From contig NC_090254.1 in assembly GCF_037325665.1 (NCBI RefSeq), positions 39,485,372 to 39,549,371 on the forward strand: DNA of 64,000 bases, in the 5' to 3' direction. The notes beneath the pieces were generated by a model that was not told the origin of the DNA, searched no databases, and worked only from the letters and a program-made list of their open reading frames with translations. The translations under genes were made by a program, and so were the position numbers. Of this stretch, positions 10,851 through 23,063 are shown in pieces (position 1 is the stretch's first letter; every line of letters begins with the position of its first letter). This stretch comes from Littorina saxatilis (taxonomy: Eukaryota > Mollusca > Gastropoda > Littorinimorpha > Littorinidae).

Positions 10851-11329
10851 CAGAAGTTCTGCTCAGTCTTGTCTGCTGATACTACACTTTGTGGTGGTGT
10901 AAGGCAGGGAATCACACCCCAACCACTGGCCCCGCCCACCTGGTGTCGAGTGCCTGTGGATACATCAGTCCCAGTCATGGCTGGCCCCCGGTTGACAACT
11001 GCCATGTACGTCATGTACGGGTACATTTACTTTGCAGTACAGATTAGTTTTCAATAGCAATGACATCATGGACGCACACCTGCCCAACGCAGACAAGGAC
11101 AGCAAAATCAGGGACCAAACGTGATAAAGAGTAACTAATCGTCACAAACATCAAAATGCTTTGCATTTCTTGACCAGATAACAATCATTTCTGGGCAATT
11201 GAAGATTATTATTCCACCTACAGGCTATCACCCCCATGGCTGTTACTTGTAACACATTTCATTTCTTAAAATATGTTTTGTAAAGTAATACTGTAGTTAA
11301 TAGATTTCTCTGAAAGGCACATTCCTTCT

Positions 11330-12075
11330 CATGAAAACAATTTGGCTCACCGTCTAAGATCTGGTCAGGCTTTAAAATGGGATAAGACATGATCTCTTAA
11401 CTTGTTCACATACCCACAATGAACGGTCTGGTTGCTCTCTGCGCCAAGTGCGATTGTGTTATGAATAAATGCTGTAAAAGCTACAACTGTACTAGCTCAT
11501 TTAAAAAAAAAAATCACAAAATGTCATTTCACCACAGCAAGCAAACAGTGTGTTTATTTCTGGTATAGAACAGACACACACATACACACACATACACCAA
11601 AGCAACACAAAAGCCCAAAACATGCCTACCATCTAAATGAGGAATCCAGTTCCAACTGTCTTCTGCCAATATAACACTGCCAGAGACACCATGGTGTAGA
11701 AAGTCAGTTTAAAGAGAGACTACCTGAAAGAAAAATGATACAATAATAATAAAACACCCAGTGCAATAGACATACTTGCTCGTTAAAGGCTTACTTTACC
11801 ATGTAAAAACATTTTGCTTCACAGTCTCAGATCTTGTCAGGCTTTTACTTGGGATAAGATCATCCCTCTACTTGGACGAATAGCAACATAGATCAGCTTG
11901 AATGCTCTCTGTGCAGAGTGGTTTTTGTTTGTTTGTTAAAGAATTAGTTTTGTTAACAACACTGGTACCTTTTTGTGAAAATATTTCATCACACATTTTA
12001 ACTCACCACAGCAAGCAGTCACTGAATATATAATTTTTTGTATGTGGCCAAGATGAGGGATTCCAGAGCATAATA
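11330..12075 (-). repeat. Dispersed repeat R5, two inverted copies
   Basis: TCTAAGATCTGGTCAGGCTT...GGGATAAGACATGATCTC (11355-11390) and GTCTCAGATCTTGTCAGGCT...GGGATAAGATCATCCCTC (11822-11875) are reverse complements of the R5 core at 6990 and 12697. Shared flanks include CTCTGTGCAGAGTG and TCACCACAGCAAGCA. Confidence 0.55.
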
Positions 12076-12539
12076 TAACATTGATTTCTTCATGCCATCT
12101 GATTTGCAGTTGAATTCACAGGGCGAGAAAAATTCTAGACTGTCCTCAACATTCTATGCTGACTGTAAATTGTAATTATATAATACATCCACCCTAGCTA
12201 ACTGGTACACTAATCACTTGCTCTGGCTTACTTCTTTTTCCAACATAATAAATCTGTTATTTGTACTTTAGCCTTTTGTGGTAAAATATTCTCATTACCA
12301 CCAGTTGCACTCACAAGCTATTGCACTAGTGTATTTTGGAAATGATCAAAGGACTTACTTGTGTTCTACAACAGCACCATGTCAGTGTTGCGGGAAGAAT
12401 GAGGCAGGGCTTGGTAATAACTGAGACCTGCAAGTAAACAGAACATATTTAGAATCCCAGCATGTGTTATAATTTGTGTATATTTATATTATAAGGTCTT
12501 ACATTGCAATAACAAACACACACACACACATGCACACAC

Positions 12540-12960
12540 TCATTCAATGTGCTCTATGTGCTAAGAATAAGAGTGATTGTTTAATGAATTAACGCTGAAG
12601 AAGCTACTAGTTGCTTAAACACATTCATAGCAAAATGTCACTTGATCACCACATCAAGCACACTGTATCTTCATTTCTGGTTGTATACATTGTATGCAAG
12701 TGGAGGGATGATCTTATTCCATGTAAAATCCTAGCTCAGCTGATCTCTCTCAACTTGGATTCATACCAAAAATCAGGAGCCTGGGTGTTTCTGTTCAGTG
12801 GGCATTTCCCTATTTGTTTTATTTGAATGCATTTCTTAAAAAGAACACTTCCTCTGCATAGCCGTCAGGATGTTGGTTCCACCTTTAGGAATGTGTCTTA
12901 GTGGACGGACAATCTTATTCCATGTACATGTTCCATTCCTTCGTGCATTATGTGATTCTA
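12540..12960 (+). repeat. Dispersed repeat R5 copy
   Basis: It contains GTGGAGGGATGATCTTATTC, CTCAACTTGGATTCATACCA and a second partial core at 12910 (GACGGACAATCTTATTCCAT). Confidence 0.55.
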
Positions 12961-13459
12961 CTGTATTTTAGTCATAAACAATGACCTTCATTCTAATAAG
13001 AAGAGACTATTACCTTTCACCTCGGACGTGTCAACTCATATTTTGCCGCTGAGTCGGTGGACAGTTGCTGGAAACCGAGTCCGTCGTCACACTTCGGGCT
13101 TTGGCAACTAAGTTCACTTTGCGGGTCTTTCCCCTTGTAACACCATACTTGTTCGATCACAGTTTCTTTGTTCATCGGCCGAAGCAGGCCCCTCCTTCGC
13201 TCCCGTCTCGGCCACAGTTTCCTCAGTGCAGTCGCTGAGTCGGGCATGAGAGCCCGCCCTTGAACGCACTCTCCCCTGTACCGCATAGTTTTAAACCTCC
13301 CCACCTTTTTAATCTCCCTGTTTGCCGGAGCTAACCACTATCGGTAACAGTGACTCAACCGCAGGACTCTGAGACGTTCGCAAGAACCCAGTCCTCTTCG
13401 GAAGAAGATGATGATCAAAGATGCATTGCCGACGCCGGCCATGTTGAATTAGTGAAAAC

Positions 13460-13785
13460 CGAAACGTGGAAGCGAAACTAACTTATCTTCGGGAATCAAT
13501 TAGGAAAACTATATGTGTAGTAGGTAGAAAAATGGCATTTAATGAGACAGATAAAACTCGGATCAAATGAGAAAGAAAGAACTATCCAAACTTGCAAGCA
13601 CAGCCGCGGTAGTCCTAAGTACGTACTGAAGTTCCCGATCCATGTTTTAGTCTAACCAGCGCTGTCTCTAGTCTATAGATGCGCAACAGGATAAGAGATA
13701 CCCTGAGGTTATAAGTGATACTCCCACATACGTTGCACAAGCATAGTTTAACGTTACCTTATGTACGGTCCAACCGGTGTGCAAT
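13460..13785. other. Unassigned sequence upstream of the candidate minus transcript
   Basis: Unique sequence of moderate GC. No exon, repeat or RNA signal was recognised. By position it may hold the promoter of the minus-strand transcript. Confidence 0.4.
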
Positions 13786-13789
13786 GGGT

Positions 13790-13908
13790 GGAGAGAGAGG
13801 GAGAGAGAAAGAGAGAGAAAGAGAGAGAGAGGGAGGGAGAGAGAGGGAGAGCGAGAGAGAGAAAGAGATAGAAAGAGAGAGAGAGGGAGAGAGAAAGAGA
13901 GAGAGAGA

Positions 13909-13940
<32 letters not shown>

Positions 13941-14046
13941 AAGAGAGAGAGAGAGACAGAGTGAGAGAGAGAGACAGAGAGAGACGGAGAGAGACAGAGA
14001 GAGAAAAAGAGAGAGACAGAGAGAGAGAGACAGAGAGAGAGAGAGA
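13790..14046. repeat. Impure (GA)n microsatellite
   Basis: About 255 bp of GAGA with GGGA, AAAG and GACAGA interruptions. Five overlapping open frames are artefacts. Confidence 0.95.
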
Positions 14047-14428
14047 TGCCCCCGAATAAACCCCGCCAGCCCTTCCCCTTCCCTCCCTCTTTCTGTAGGG
14101 TACAATACTCCCCCCCCCCCGCAGAGACCAGGTAACATGCGTCAACCATGACCAGGTGTGGTTTAGCGCAGTTACCTGTTGGCCGCTCCTTGTTAGATCT
14201 CGGTACCGACAAATATCTCACCTGCCGCTGACCTCTCGCTTTTCATGGAACGAGGATTACGCTACACTGAGCGCTGCCCGTGCAACACTGTGAAAGCTTT
14301 TTGGCGGGGGTGGGATGGGTCGCTGTGGGGAGGGATGGGTCGCTGTGGGGAGGGATGGGTCGCTGTGGGGAGGGGTGCGAATGTTGGGTGAGGGGGGTGG
14401 AGGATATGAGGGGGGAGGGCATGTGGGT

Positions 14429-14453
14429 GTTTTTGTGTGTGTTTGTGTGTGAG

Positions 14454-14509
<56 letters not shown>

Positions 14510-14563
14510 TGTGCGTGTGTGTGTGTGCGTGTGTGTGTGTGTGTGCGTGTGTGTGTGTGTGTG

Positions 14564-14601
<38 letters not shown>

Positions 14602-14610
14602 CGTGTGTTC
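14429..14610. repeat. (GT)n microsatellite with a short (AT)n
   Basis: GT tract preceded by (AT)9 and three repeats of GGTCGCTGTGGGGAGGGAT at 14318-14375. Confidence 0.9.
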
Positions 14611-14810
14611 TTTCTTTTTTTCTTTCTTTATTTGGTGTTTAAAGTCGTTTTCAACCGTTCAAGGTTATATCGCGACGGGGAAAGGGGGGAGATGGGATAG
14701 AGCCACTTGTTAATTGTTTCTTGTTCACAAAAGCACTAATAAACAAATTGCTCCAGGGCTTGCAACGTAGTACAATATATGACCTTACTGGGAGAATGCA
14801 AGTTTCCAGG
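14602..14810 (-). mobile_element. SINE-like repeat R3, 5'-truncated copy
   Basis: Read on the minus strand it ends in AAACACCAAATAAAGAAAGA plus more AAAG repeats, a typical retroposed tail. The upstream part stops at 14810, next to a GT tract, so the copy is 5' truncated. Confidence 0.7.
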
Positions 14811-14929
14811 CGTGCGTGTGTGCGCGTGCATACGTTCTTGCGTGTCAGTGTGTATGAGTGTGTGTGAGGTTGCGTGCGTCTGTATGTGTCTGTGCGTGCG
14901 TGCATGCGCGCGTTTGTGTGTGTGCAGCT

Positions 14930-16180
14930 GCTGTTTTCATTGGTTTAAACAAACACCTCATTTAGTCAACTAGGCGTTAAAATGTATCACAGCATTACCC
15001 ACCGATATCCAGTGTCAGTGTAAATTACTGGAGTGCTCCACCATTACTCGTTCACGGAGCATGGTGACCCAGCCTTTACTGAATCGATCGCGTAACGCTA
15101 ACAAGCATTTGCACAGTAGTTCATGCGGTGCAAACACTTGGATTACTATTCCATCAACCAATAACCCGTCACCTGTTGATCTGATCCACCGCCAATTGCA
15201 ACACACGTATGTTCATTTACTGAGACTGAATAATACTGAACCCTGAATTCAGTTCACCACGGCTGACAATTTATAATTAAAATTCTTGTTCAAATTGCTT
15301 TTTTTCTGGTTGTTGTTGTTGTTGTTGTTGTTTTGTTTTTGTTTTAGGGGGGTTGGTAACGTTTCGAGGACTAAAAGTAGCATTTTACCAACATCAAATA
15401 AACAAACAAACAAACAAGCAATCAAACAACTAAATTACAAGAAACAAACTGGCAACTAACATATATTTATGTAAATACACAACAAACATCATAAGACATA
15501 AGACATAAAACCTAAAACATAAGACATAAGAACAATTATTGTCCATACAATTAATACAATGGATGGAAGAGTGTGGTTCATCGGAAGAATGGACCGCAAC
15601 CATACTCCAGAAACTTTACAAAACCTTACAAAATTTAAAACGTTCAGACTGCTGGTCAAACCAAAACAAGTTGAAACACAAACAGCGGACAGGCACACCT
15701 ATTTCACTGGACATTTCAGTCCATCAAGGGGAAAAACAATCCCCAAAAATAATCATAACGACCTCTCATAAAACCCTAATAAACCTACCGCCACATACAC
15801 TTCAAGGAAGGGACCTAAGATACCTTGACACCGTCTGAATTTAGCCAAGCCTCTGGTGCTCTCTCTCTTTCTCTCTGTCTTCGCAGTCGTTTAAGGTCAA
15901 GGTCACAGACAAAAGCAAAAATCGGTTAAAAGGGGGCGGAGACTGCGCATGTTAGCTGGTGCAGTGACGTAACGGTGCACGAGACCGTCCCGTGGAAGAA
16001 TATTTTACTACTACCTTGTTTTTTTTGTTGTGTTTTTTTTTGGCCATTGCCTTTCCAGGTGACGGAGTTGTTTTCGCGATGGCTCAGCGGTGTGCGTGGG
16101 GCAAAACTGAGAGAAAAAAGTCGGGGAAAAAGACAGGTGTGCCCCTTTGATCATTGTCATCAATCACATGCAGTTATCTT
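14930..16180. other. Sparse region; promoter-like cluster near 15925-15985
   Basis: Mostly unique sequence with (TTG)n at 15310 and an ATAAGACAT repeat at 15490. Within 15925-15985 a GC box (GGGGGCGGAG), an NRF1-like CTGCGCATG and a CRE (GTGACGTAAC) cluster. About 100 bp on, 16079 starts MAQRCAWGKTERKKSGKKTG, which ends soon after. RCAWG resembles the start of some invertebrate THAP-like proteins. This may be a gene start that has lost its body; very uncertain. Confidence 0.25.
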
Positions 16181-16186
16181 CTTGGA

Positions 16187-16188
16187 GG

Positions 16189-16223
<35 letters not shown>
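16187..16223 (+). repeat. Poly-G run of about 36 bases
   Basis: An uninterrupted G homopolymer, strongly quadruplex-prone. The assembled length is probably unreliable. Confidence 0.9.
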
Positions 16224-16226
<3 letters not shown>

Positions 16227-16326
16227 CTAATTTGCACATGTCTGTCCAAGGTTGGTGGATCTCTACGTGCAGTAATATGCGGCATGCGTCAGTGTGTAAG
16301 AGCTTTGTGAGCGACCGGCGGCGGTC

Positions 16327-16719
<393 letters not shown>

Positions 16720-16739
16720 GCCTTGAAGACTGGTCAAAA

Positions 16740-17425
16740 CACACACAATAAATTAATAACCCTGACAAATGTACGTAAAGAAACAAACACAGAAAGAACA
16801 GGAAGAAAAGGACGGCATTATAAAACAAAGCAAAATAAACAAAGCAAAATAAAACAAAGCAAAAACAGTTTCACTGACATTGGGCCATCGGGTCAAAACT
16901 TTTCCGCTTCTTTGTTGGCATGAACAGGCTATTGATTGTTTACTTTGACGCCCCCCCCCCCTCCTCTCCCCGCCCCACCCCTCACATCACGGTCCGGGCT
17001 AGCACTCAAACCCATCTCTCCCTCTCTGACTGCATTGTCTTCGAAAAGTAATTGTCTCATAAAGGTGTCGACTTCGATACTGAGATTTCTGACGGATTTG
17101 TGCCAGTAATAAATCGCTTGAATATTTTTGCTGCGTGAAAAGAACTCGTCACTTTTCTATTAATTTTGGAAGACTTCTGTAGACCGGCTGGCACAATAAA
17201 TCGAACTTAAGGAAAAATGCGTTTAGCTTAGCTGAATATTTAATCGATTATGATCTTAAATTATAAATTTGTCAAATACTGACTACATTTAAAAACAGCT
17301 TGAAAGCGGGAACGTTAATAGCCGCGTATAGTTTGTCAGACACAAATATCTGCAATATGCAATGTGACGAAAACATTTTAGTTTTTTGTTGTTTGTTTTT
17401 TGTTGAATACAGACAGTATTGAATA
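16740..17425. other. No recognisable feature
   Basis: AAACAAAGCAAAATAAAACA-type simple sequence at 16820-16870, a C-run at 16950, then unique AT-rich sequence. No gene signal. Confidence 0.5.
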
Positions 17426-18318
17426 ACAAGTCGCGCAAGGCGAAAATACAATATTTAGTCAAGTAGCTAGCTGTCGAACTGACAGAATGAAACTGAACGC
17501 AACGCAACGCAGCAAGACCGTATACTCGTAGCATCGTCACTCCACCGCCCGTGGCAAAGGCAGTGTCCGTGGAATTGACAAGAAGAGCGGGGTATTCGTT
17601 GCGCTGAGAAGGATAGCACGCTTTTCTGTACCTCTCTTCGTTTTAACTTTCTGAGCGTGTTTTTAATCCAAACATATCATATCTATATATTTTTGGAATC
17701 AGGAACCGACAAGGAATAAGATGAAAGTGTTTTTAAATTGATTTCGAAAAAAAAAAATTGATAATAATTTTTATATATTTAATTTTCAGAGCTTGTTTGT
17801 AATCCGAATATAACATATTTATATGTTTTTGGAATCAGCAAATGATGGAGAATAAGATAAACGTAAATTTGGATCGTTTTATAAATTTTTATTTATTTTT
17901 ACAATTTTCCGATTTTTAATGACCAAAGTCATTAATTAATTTTTAAGCCACCAAGCTGAAATGCAATACCGAAGTCCGGGCTTCGTCGAAGATTACTTGA
18001 CCAAAATTTCAACCAATTTGGTTGAAAAATGAGGGCGTGACAGTGCCGCCTCAACTTTCACGAAAAGCCGGATATGACGTCATCAAAGACATTTATCAAA
18101 AAAATGAAAAAAAACGTTCGGGGATTTCATACCCAGGAACTCTTATGTCAAATTTCATAAAGATCGGTCCAGTAGTTTAGTCTGAATCGCTCTACACACA
18201 CACACACACACACAGACAGACAGACAGACAGACAGACACACACACGCACATACACCACGACCCTCGTTTCGATTCCCCCTCGATGTTAAAATATTTAGTC
18301 AAAACTTGACTAAATATA
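17426..18318 (-). mobile_element. R1 repeat, full-length copy
   Basis: On the minus strand it starts with the hairpin near 18318 (imperfect ATATTTAGTCAAAACTTGAC here), has the CA/GT tract (18193-18245), the GATCTTTATGAAATTTGACA block, the GACGTCATATCCGGCTTTTC block, an AT-rich middle, and ends at the CGCCTTGCGCGACTTGT terminus. Length is about 893 bp. No open frame spans it, so it appears non-autonomous. Confidence 0.85.
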
Positions 18319-18764
18319 AAAAGTTAAACAGTCTCTCCCTTCGAACGCTTGCATTCCAAAGTTTTCTTCCCGGAACACAAAGACGGAGACACAAACTGAC
18401 AATATGTTCTCATACAGCGTTATGAATTGCCAGTATTGGTGAGACTACTACAGTACAGTACAGAGTGTACTGGTTTTGGGGCGTTGGTTGTCTAAGGGGA
18501 ATAACCTTTACAAAACGTACTTTCTCAAGTCAGGAAGAGTTACTCACCGTGGCACCTGTTTTCTTGTTTTTAATAAAAAAAATTAAAAAAATGTCAAGCA
18601 TTTTCTTTCTTTTCACTAAATACTGATGCATGTACAAACATATTACACTTTAAGCCATACACACAGAAAAAACGGCGTGTAGGCCTGAATTGTATTTTGA
18701 TTAAACCTGTTACATTTACAGAGAGAAAGTACCAGTTCTGCTAAAAATCAAGTTTTTATTTATT

Positions 18765-18765
<1 letters not shown>
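18319..18765. other. No recognisable feature
   Basis: Unique AT-rich sequence. No exon, RNA or repeat was recognised. Confidence 0.5.
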
Positions 18766-18769
<4 letters not shown>

Positions 18770-18831
<62 letters not shown>

Positions 18832-18846
18832 GCATGCACGCAAGCA

Positions 18847-18896
<50 letters not shown>
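18770..18896. repeat. (CA)n microsatellite
   Basis: A CA tract with a central GCACGCATGCACGCAAGCAAG interruption. Confidence 0.95.
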
Positions 18897-18954
18897 GACA
18901 CACACGCACCAAGTAGCAACATCCTGGAAAGGGAAATAACTTCTACACATTTCA

Positions 18955-19500
18955 ACTTTATTTCTAGTAATGAAACAGAAGCAAAAGAATGAGCATTAAA
19001 AATGAAATTTATTTAAAGTAATTAAACAGGCTACAGAATGAGCACAAAAAAAGAGGAAATTTAAAAAAAATAAAAGTAAAACACAGGCAACAGAAAAAGC
19101 ACACACATTTGACATTTTCTTTTGATTTATGAAACCCTTGCAAGAGAATGAGCAACCCCATTTTTTTAGTTTTTTAAATTTTATTATCATAGTAACGAAA
19201 CATAGGCTACAGAAGAAGCAAAACAAATGTACTATTTCAAATAATGAAAAATGGGACGCGACAGAAGAAGCCCAACTCCAAGTTCTACTTTTATTTCAGC
19301 AACAATAATTACATCATTTCAAGGAATAAAACGTAAGCGACATAATAGTGATGAAAATTAATGTGAGCAGCAAAAGGAGTACAGCGGAGCGCCCTTTTCT
19401 TTTCTTCTTTTTTCTTCGTCTTTTTTGTTGTCGGGTTTTTTTCCCGTCGTAAATGTTCATTACAGACGTAGCCTCGTAAGAGCATATGGAGAAAAAGAGA
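18955..19500. repeat. Diverged short tandem units (AACAGGCTACAGAATGAGCA)
   Basis: GAAACAGAAGCAAAAGAATG, TAAACAGGCTACAGAATGAG, AACACAGGCAACAGAAAAAG, GAAACATAGGCTACAGAAGA and related phrases recur every 55-65 bp. This suggests an old tandem array of about 7 units. No coding signal. Confidence 0.5.
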
Positions 19501-19502
19501 GA

Positions 19503-19742
19503 AAAAAGCCAGCAAAAAAAAAAAGCTTACATCAAACCAACCATCAGACACAATTTTTATTCCAGAATTACTCATCGCTAAATTAGTGAAAACATCACAA
19601 CTAAATTTGTTTGTTTGTTCGTTCATGGGCTGAAACTCCCACGGCTTTTACGTGTATGACCGTTTTTACCCCGCCATCTAGGCAGCCATACGCCGCTTTC
19701 GGAGGAAATCACAACAAATAACTGTGAAACAACAATGCAGTA
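19503..19742 (-). repeat. Inverted copy of 20796-20930, split by a SINE fragment
   Basis: Without the insert 19602-19707, this is the reverse complement of 20796-20930 (CAACCATCAGACACAATTTT, TACTCATCGCTAAATTAGTG, AACAACAATGCAGTACTTTT). Confidence 0.85.
19602..19707 (-). mobile_element. SINE (family R4) fragment with 8-bp target duplication
   Basis: ATCACAAC lies at 19594-19601 and again at 19708-19715. The insert is the 3' part of the R4 SINE (compare 43965-44070: GGCGTATGGCTGCC, GGGGTAAAA, CATACACGTA, GGGAGTTTCAGCC) ending in an AACAAACAAA tail. The matching empty site is intact at 20813-20835. Confidence 0.85.
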
Positions 19743-19744
19743 CT

Positions 19745-19885
19745 TTTTCTTGGAATGGAGCCCACTAATTAAGCCCCTTTCCACCAATTTAAGACCCCCC
19801 CCCCCCCATCCCACCTTTTAAGACCTTATTTTTTCAGATTCTCTGTTCAAAACCTTTGCAAATTTACCTCCATTTTAAGACTCCC
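19745..19885 (-). repeat. Dispersed repeat R6 copy
   Basis: TTAAGACCCCCCCC, TTTTAAGACCTTATTTTTTC and TTTTAAGACTCCCTCC are complements of the GTCTTAAA phrases. Confidence 0.5.
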
Positions 19886-20104
19886 TCCTTTTTACATTTA
19901 GTCAAGTTTGAATGTTTAACATGTTATGGACAACCCGCAAACGGACTGTAGTTGCCATTTGCCTGTGGACCAATATAAGTGCTCATGTACTCAGGGATAT
20001 CACGAATCAGTAAGTTAATAGCTGCAGAGGTTACCTCGACCCAGACAAGCCGGAAAATGCGCGCGCACATCATCAAACTGCACAGTCTTTGTTGTTGGTG
20101 GTGT

Positions 20105-20265
20105 TATTCGTGTTAGTGTTTGTGTGTGTGTGTGTGTGGGTGTGTGTGTGTGTGCGTGTGTCAGTGTGTGTACGTGTGTGTGTGCCGTGCCGGCGTGTGT
20201 GTGTGTCGTGGTGTGTGTACTGAGTGCGTGAGTACGTGCGTGCGTGCAGTGCGTCACAGCCGTGA
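20105..20265. repeat. (GT)n-rich tract
   Basis: An impure GT/CGTG tract, with no coding meaning. Confidence 0.85.
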
Positions 20266-20291
20266 CTGTATGTGCGTAATCACTGTTCACC

Positions 20292-20956
20292 CCGGTGTAA
20301 CACGAAATTTTTACTCAACGAAAAATTTACTCCGGAGTAAAAATTTCGTACGAAATTCTTACTCCGAGTACACATTTCGTACGAGAAAAAAACTCCCCAA
20401 GGCACGAAAAAATTACTCCCTCCACCAAATATTTACTCCCCATTTTTTTCACTTCCAGTAAAAATCTCGTACGCGAAAATGGGATGCGCGCGAAGGGATA
20501 ATGCCAATAATTATGTGATCTCGCACAAACGAATGTCGCGCTAGCCTCCCTCCACTCCTTCCACCACCACTGAGACTAACAGGGGACAAGGGAGTCAAAA
20601 TTTCGTACGCCTGGCATGGGAAGTTAAATTGCTCGAGTTAGGGTGAAGTTTTTTTATTCGTCAGGGGAGTAACATTTGTGTACGAATGTTAACTCGGAAC
20701 TCACCTGTCGTGGGGAGAAATTTTTTCGTGTAATGGGGGAGTGCTTTTTTCGTAAAGGGAGTAACATTTTCGTACGAAATTTTTACTCCGGAAAAAGTAC
20801 TGCATTGTTGTTTCACAGTTATTTGTTGTGATGTTTTCACTAATTTAGCGATGAGTAATTCTGGAATAAAAATTGTGTCTGATGGTTGGTTTGATGTAAG
20901 CTTTTTTTTTTTGCTGGCTTTTTTCTCGTGGGAGTAATTTTCTCGTGTTACACCGG
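20292..20956. mobile_element. Foldback element built of TTCGTACGAAAT and TTTTTACTCC words
   Basis: The ends CCGGTGTAACACGA and TCGTGTTACACCGG are perfect 14-bp inverted repeats. The interior is packed with TTTCGTACGAAATTTTTACT-like phrases in both orientations. Near the right end it holds the 135-bp segment also present inverted at 19503-19742. There is no transposase frame. Confidence 0.7.
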
Positions 20957-20999
20957 CGGGGTCACTGGCAGTGTACTGTGTGCGTGCGTGTGTCAGTGT

Positions 21000-22480
21000 G
21001 TGCGCATGTGTAGTCATAATATGTGTGTACGTACGTTTGTTCGACTCCTTGGGAGGGTCATTCAGGATTCCCAAAACTGACAAAAACGAACGACTAGTCA
21101 TGAAAAACTGAATTCAATAAACAAGGCAGGTCGAAGTACAATTCTAGCACAACGTTATAACAAGGGCGCTCAAAGGACTGATAGAGACACAAAACAGAGT
21201 GGCGGCATCTTCAAAGAAACTGTAGTGGTTCGAAATATTCGTCTGCTTTGCAATGGTAACGTCAGTGCAGCACATTTGATGTGATAGTCGCCCTGTCGCG
21301 GAAGTGCGTTTGTATGCGCGCAATACTCAATCTACACAGGCACAGCAACAAACAATATCAAATGGTTGACATCTCAGTCGACCAGCATTTACAGAAAAGG
21401 CAAAGTTGTATCGTTTTTGGTAGCCCACTTCCCCGTCATCAACTTATCAAAAGAGCTGCAAGTTGCACACACCATTCGACTCATTCACCCGGTTTGTTTG
21501 ACATACATCCTTTCTAACTTTTAAAACTTCGAACTGTACTGACTTCGTTTTGATGATTAACGAATTATTTGATGTTTTAACAATGTTTGTGTAACAGGCT
21601 GTTAATCATAAGGTAGTCCTGCGTCAATATATTTAGTTTTAACCTTAACATAATACCTTTTTAATGTTTAATGTAATAATTTAACAGATTGTTATAATTA
21701 TGTTGTTTACACATATCAGGAATATAGAGTTATATAATGGGGGAAACAAGTAATAAAATAAAATAAAATAAAATAAAATTTACATTTTGAAAAATTGTGA
21801 GAGGTAATTAGTCTCGTGCGTTTCGATTCATTCAAAGATGCAAAGATTTTCGTTGTTGATACAAAGGGACTTGACGCTCACTTTCTGCACGCTGAGCGGG
21901 AACGCCACTTCCTACAGTGACGCTGAGAACGTTCAAAAATACCATCACAATATTAATTCTGCCCTACAGCGTTTTAGTTGGTCCATGATGGGTCCAACCA
22001 TTTGTTTTCCTAATTTATGTCAAGCCTCTGATGCCAAGAAATTGAGTGAAGCCGACCCGCTTTGAATTTTCAACTGTAATATGACTAAGGAGTTACGCCC
22101 CTTATCCGTTCGTTATTCAAAGCCTTGTGTTGGGAACGTCATGGCTTTGAGTTCAAAATGCGCGAGCTGGCGCGAAAGCGTCGTCTGCTGCTGGTTCATT
22201 TTTGCAAAAAACTGTCTGTTTAAACAACTAACTGAAGCAGAGTTACTGAATGTGTATGGCTTCTGAGATAGGTATTGATTGTTCATCTTAATGCTATACA
22301 AATGGATGACATTAAACTGTAATTTAAGGCTTTTTTCATTATTCCGAAAACAACATTTGTATGGAAGCCGACCTACGGCAAAACTGTATTTCTTCTCAGT
22401 TACTAGTTTTCAAAATAAGTAAAGTAATGTTGTATGAGATGGTTTAAACACTTCTTGAATATACTCCTTCACTTGATATA
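21000..22480. other. Little recognisable; possible coding debris
   Basis: Unique sequence with (AAATA)n at 21757 and an OLD repeat piece at 21405-21500 similar, in reverse, to 54075-54180. A 75-codon frame at 21838-22065 resembles nothing I know. Confidence 0.35.
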
Positions 22481-22499
22481 AGTGCTGTTTTGTCTAGAT

Positions 22500-22830
22500 T
22501 GAGTACTTGGACAAAGCCGACATTGAGCAGGTCACAGTGCCTGATCTCTTGCAGCTCATTGAAAGCTGACTCGGTTTTAATAAAGACCAGGAATATGGTT
22601 CTAATTACACGAAGAAACAATTGGAAGACTACCATGGCGTTAACATTGGTTTTTTTCAGAGAAGAAAGGAACGCCGAATGTTTCTTAAAAAAAACCAGCC
22701 AGCGAAATTCTTTGCCAATTTTACAAACAACCTATATCTGCAGATCCCGAGACCCTGAGAAAGTACAATTTACGATTATTAAAGGCTGCGGAAAAGCTCA
22801 TTCGCAATTACCGTAAACTACCTTGTATGC
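22500..22830 (+). pseudogene. Decayed coding segment, family unknown
   Basis: After a plausible acceptor (TTTTGTCTAG) the frame reads EYLDKADIEQVTVPDLLQLI, then meets a stop and continues LGFNKDQEYGSNYTKKQLED. Further on another frame reads ADPETLRKYNLRLLKAAEKL. The composition looks protein-like but the frame is broken at least twice. It may be an upstream part of the remnant at 23360, but I cannot show that. Confidence 0.3.
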
Positions 22831-23030
22831 GCCCCCCCCCCTTCCTATGCACCAATTTCGCCCAAAAGTTGAGGGTGGGCGTTTCCTAGGTACTATACCC
22901 TTTGCAGGAGCGGTTTCTTAGCTAGAATATCGATAATTTGGTCATTTGGCATTGAAGTGTTCAAAGGATGCGTTATTGCACAAAACTTTCCTCTCTCACA
23001 CTCTCTCTTTCTCACACACACAGACACAGA

Positions 23031-23063
<33 letters not shown>

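Larger units (their letters stand above)
9936..13460 (-). ncRNA. Candidate spliced minus-strand transcript (probably noncoding or UTR)
   Basis: Reading the minus strand, exon-like segments have good splice signals at both ends: a GC-rich first exon ending at 13014 (donor GTAATA); 12427-12359 (acceptor TTTACTTGCAG, donor GTAAGT); 11723-11630 (TTTTCTTTCAG, GTAGGC); 10659-10489 (ATGTGTTGCAG, GTAGGT); 10035-9936 (TTTTGTTTCAG, GTACAA). The third segment is closed in all three frames, so the chain cannot be one coding frame. It could be a long noncoding RNA or the 5' UTR of a gene whose coding exons lie below 9936. The GC-rich first exon has a 95-codon frame (13304-13017) ending just before its donor, unlike anything I know. 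No transcript evidence is available. Confidence 0.4.

Noticed and set aside
11330-12960. Conserved repeats in successive introns of a non-coding transcript, as in a snoRNA host gene
   Set aside because: The R5 copies occur in both orientations and outside the transcript (6925, 57385), so they behave as a dispersed repeat; convincing C/D or H/ACA boxes were not found.
13017-13304. 95-aa minus-strand protein
   Set aside because: No recognisable family, and the stop lies just before a good donor, which fits a non-coding first exon better.
16079-16150. Gene start MAQRCAWGKTERKKSGKKTG
   Set aside because: Only a short frame with a faint resemblance to THAP-like proteins; no later exon found.
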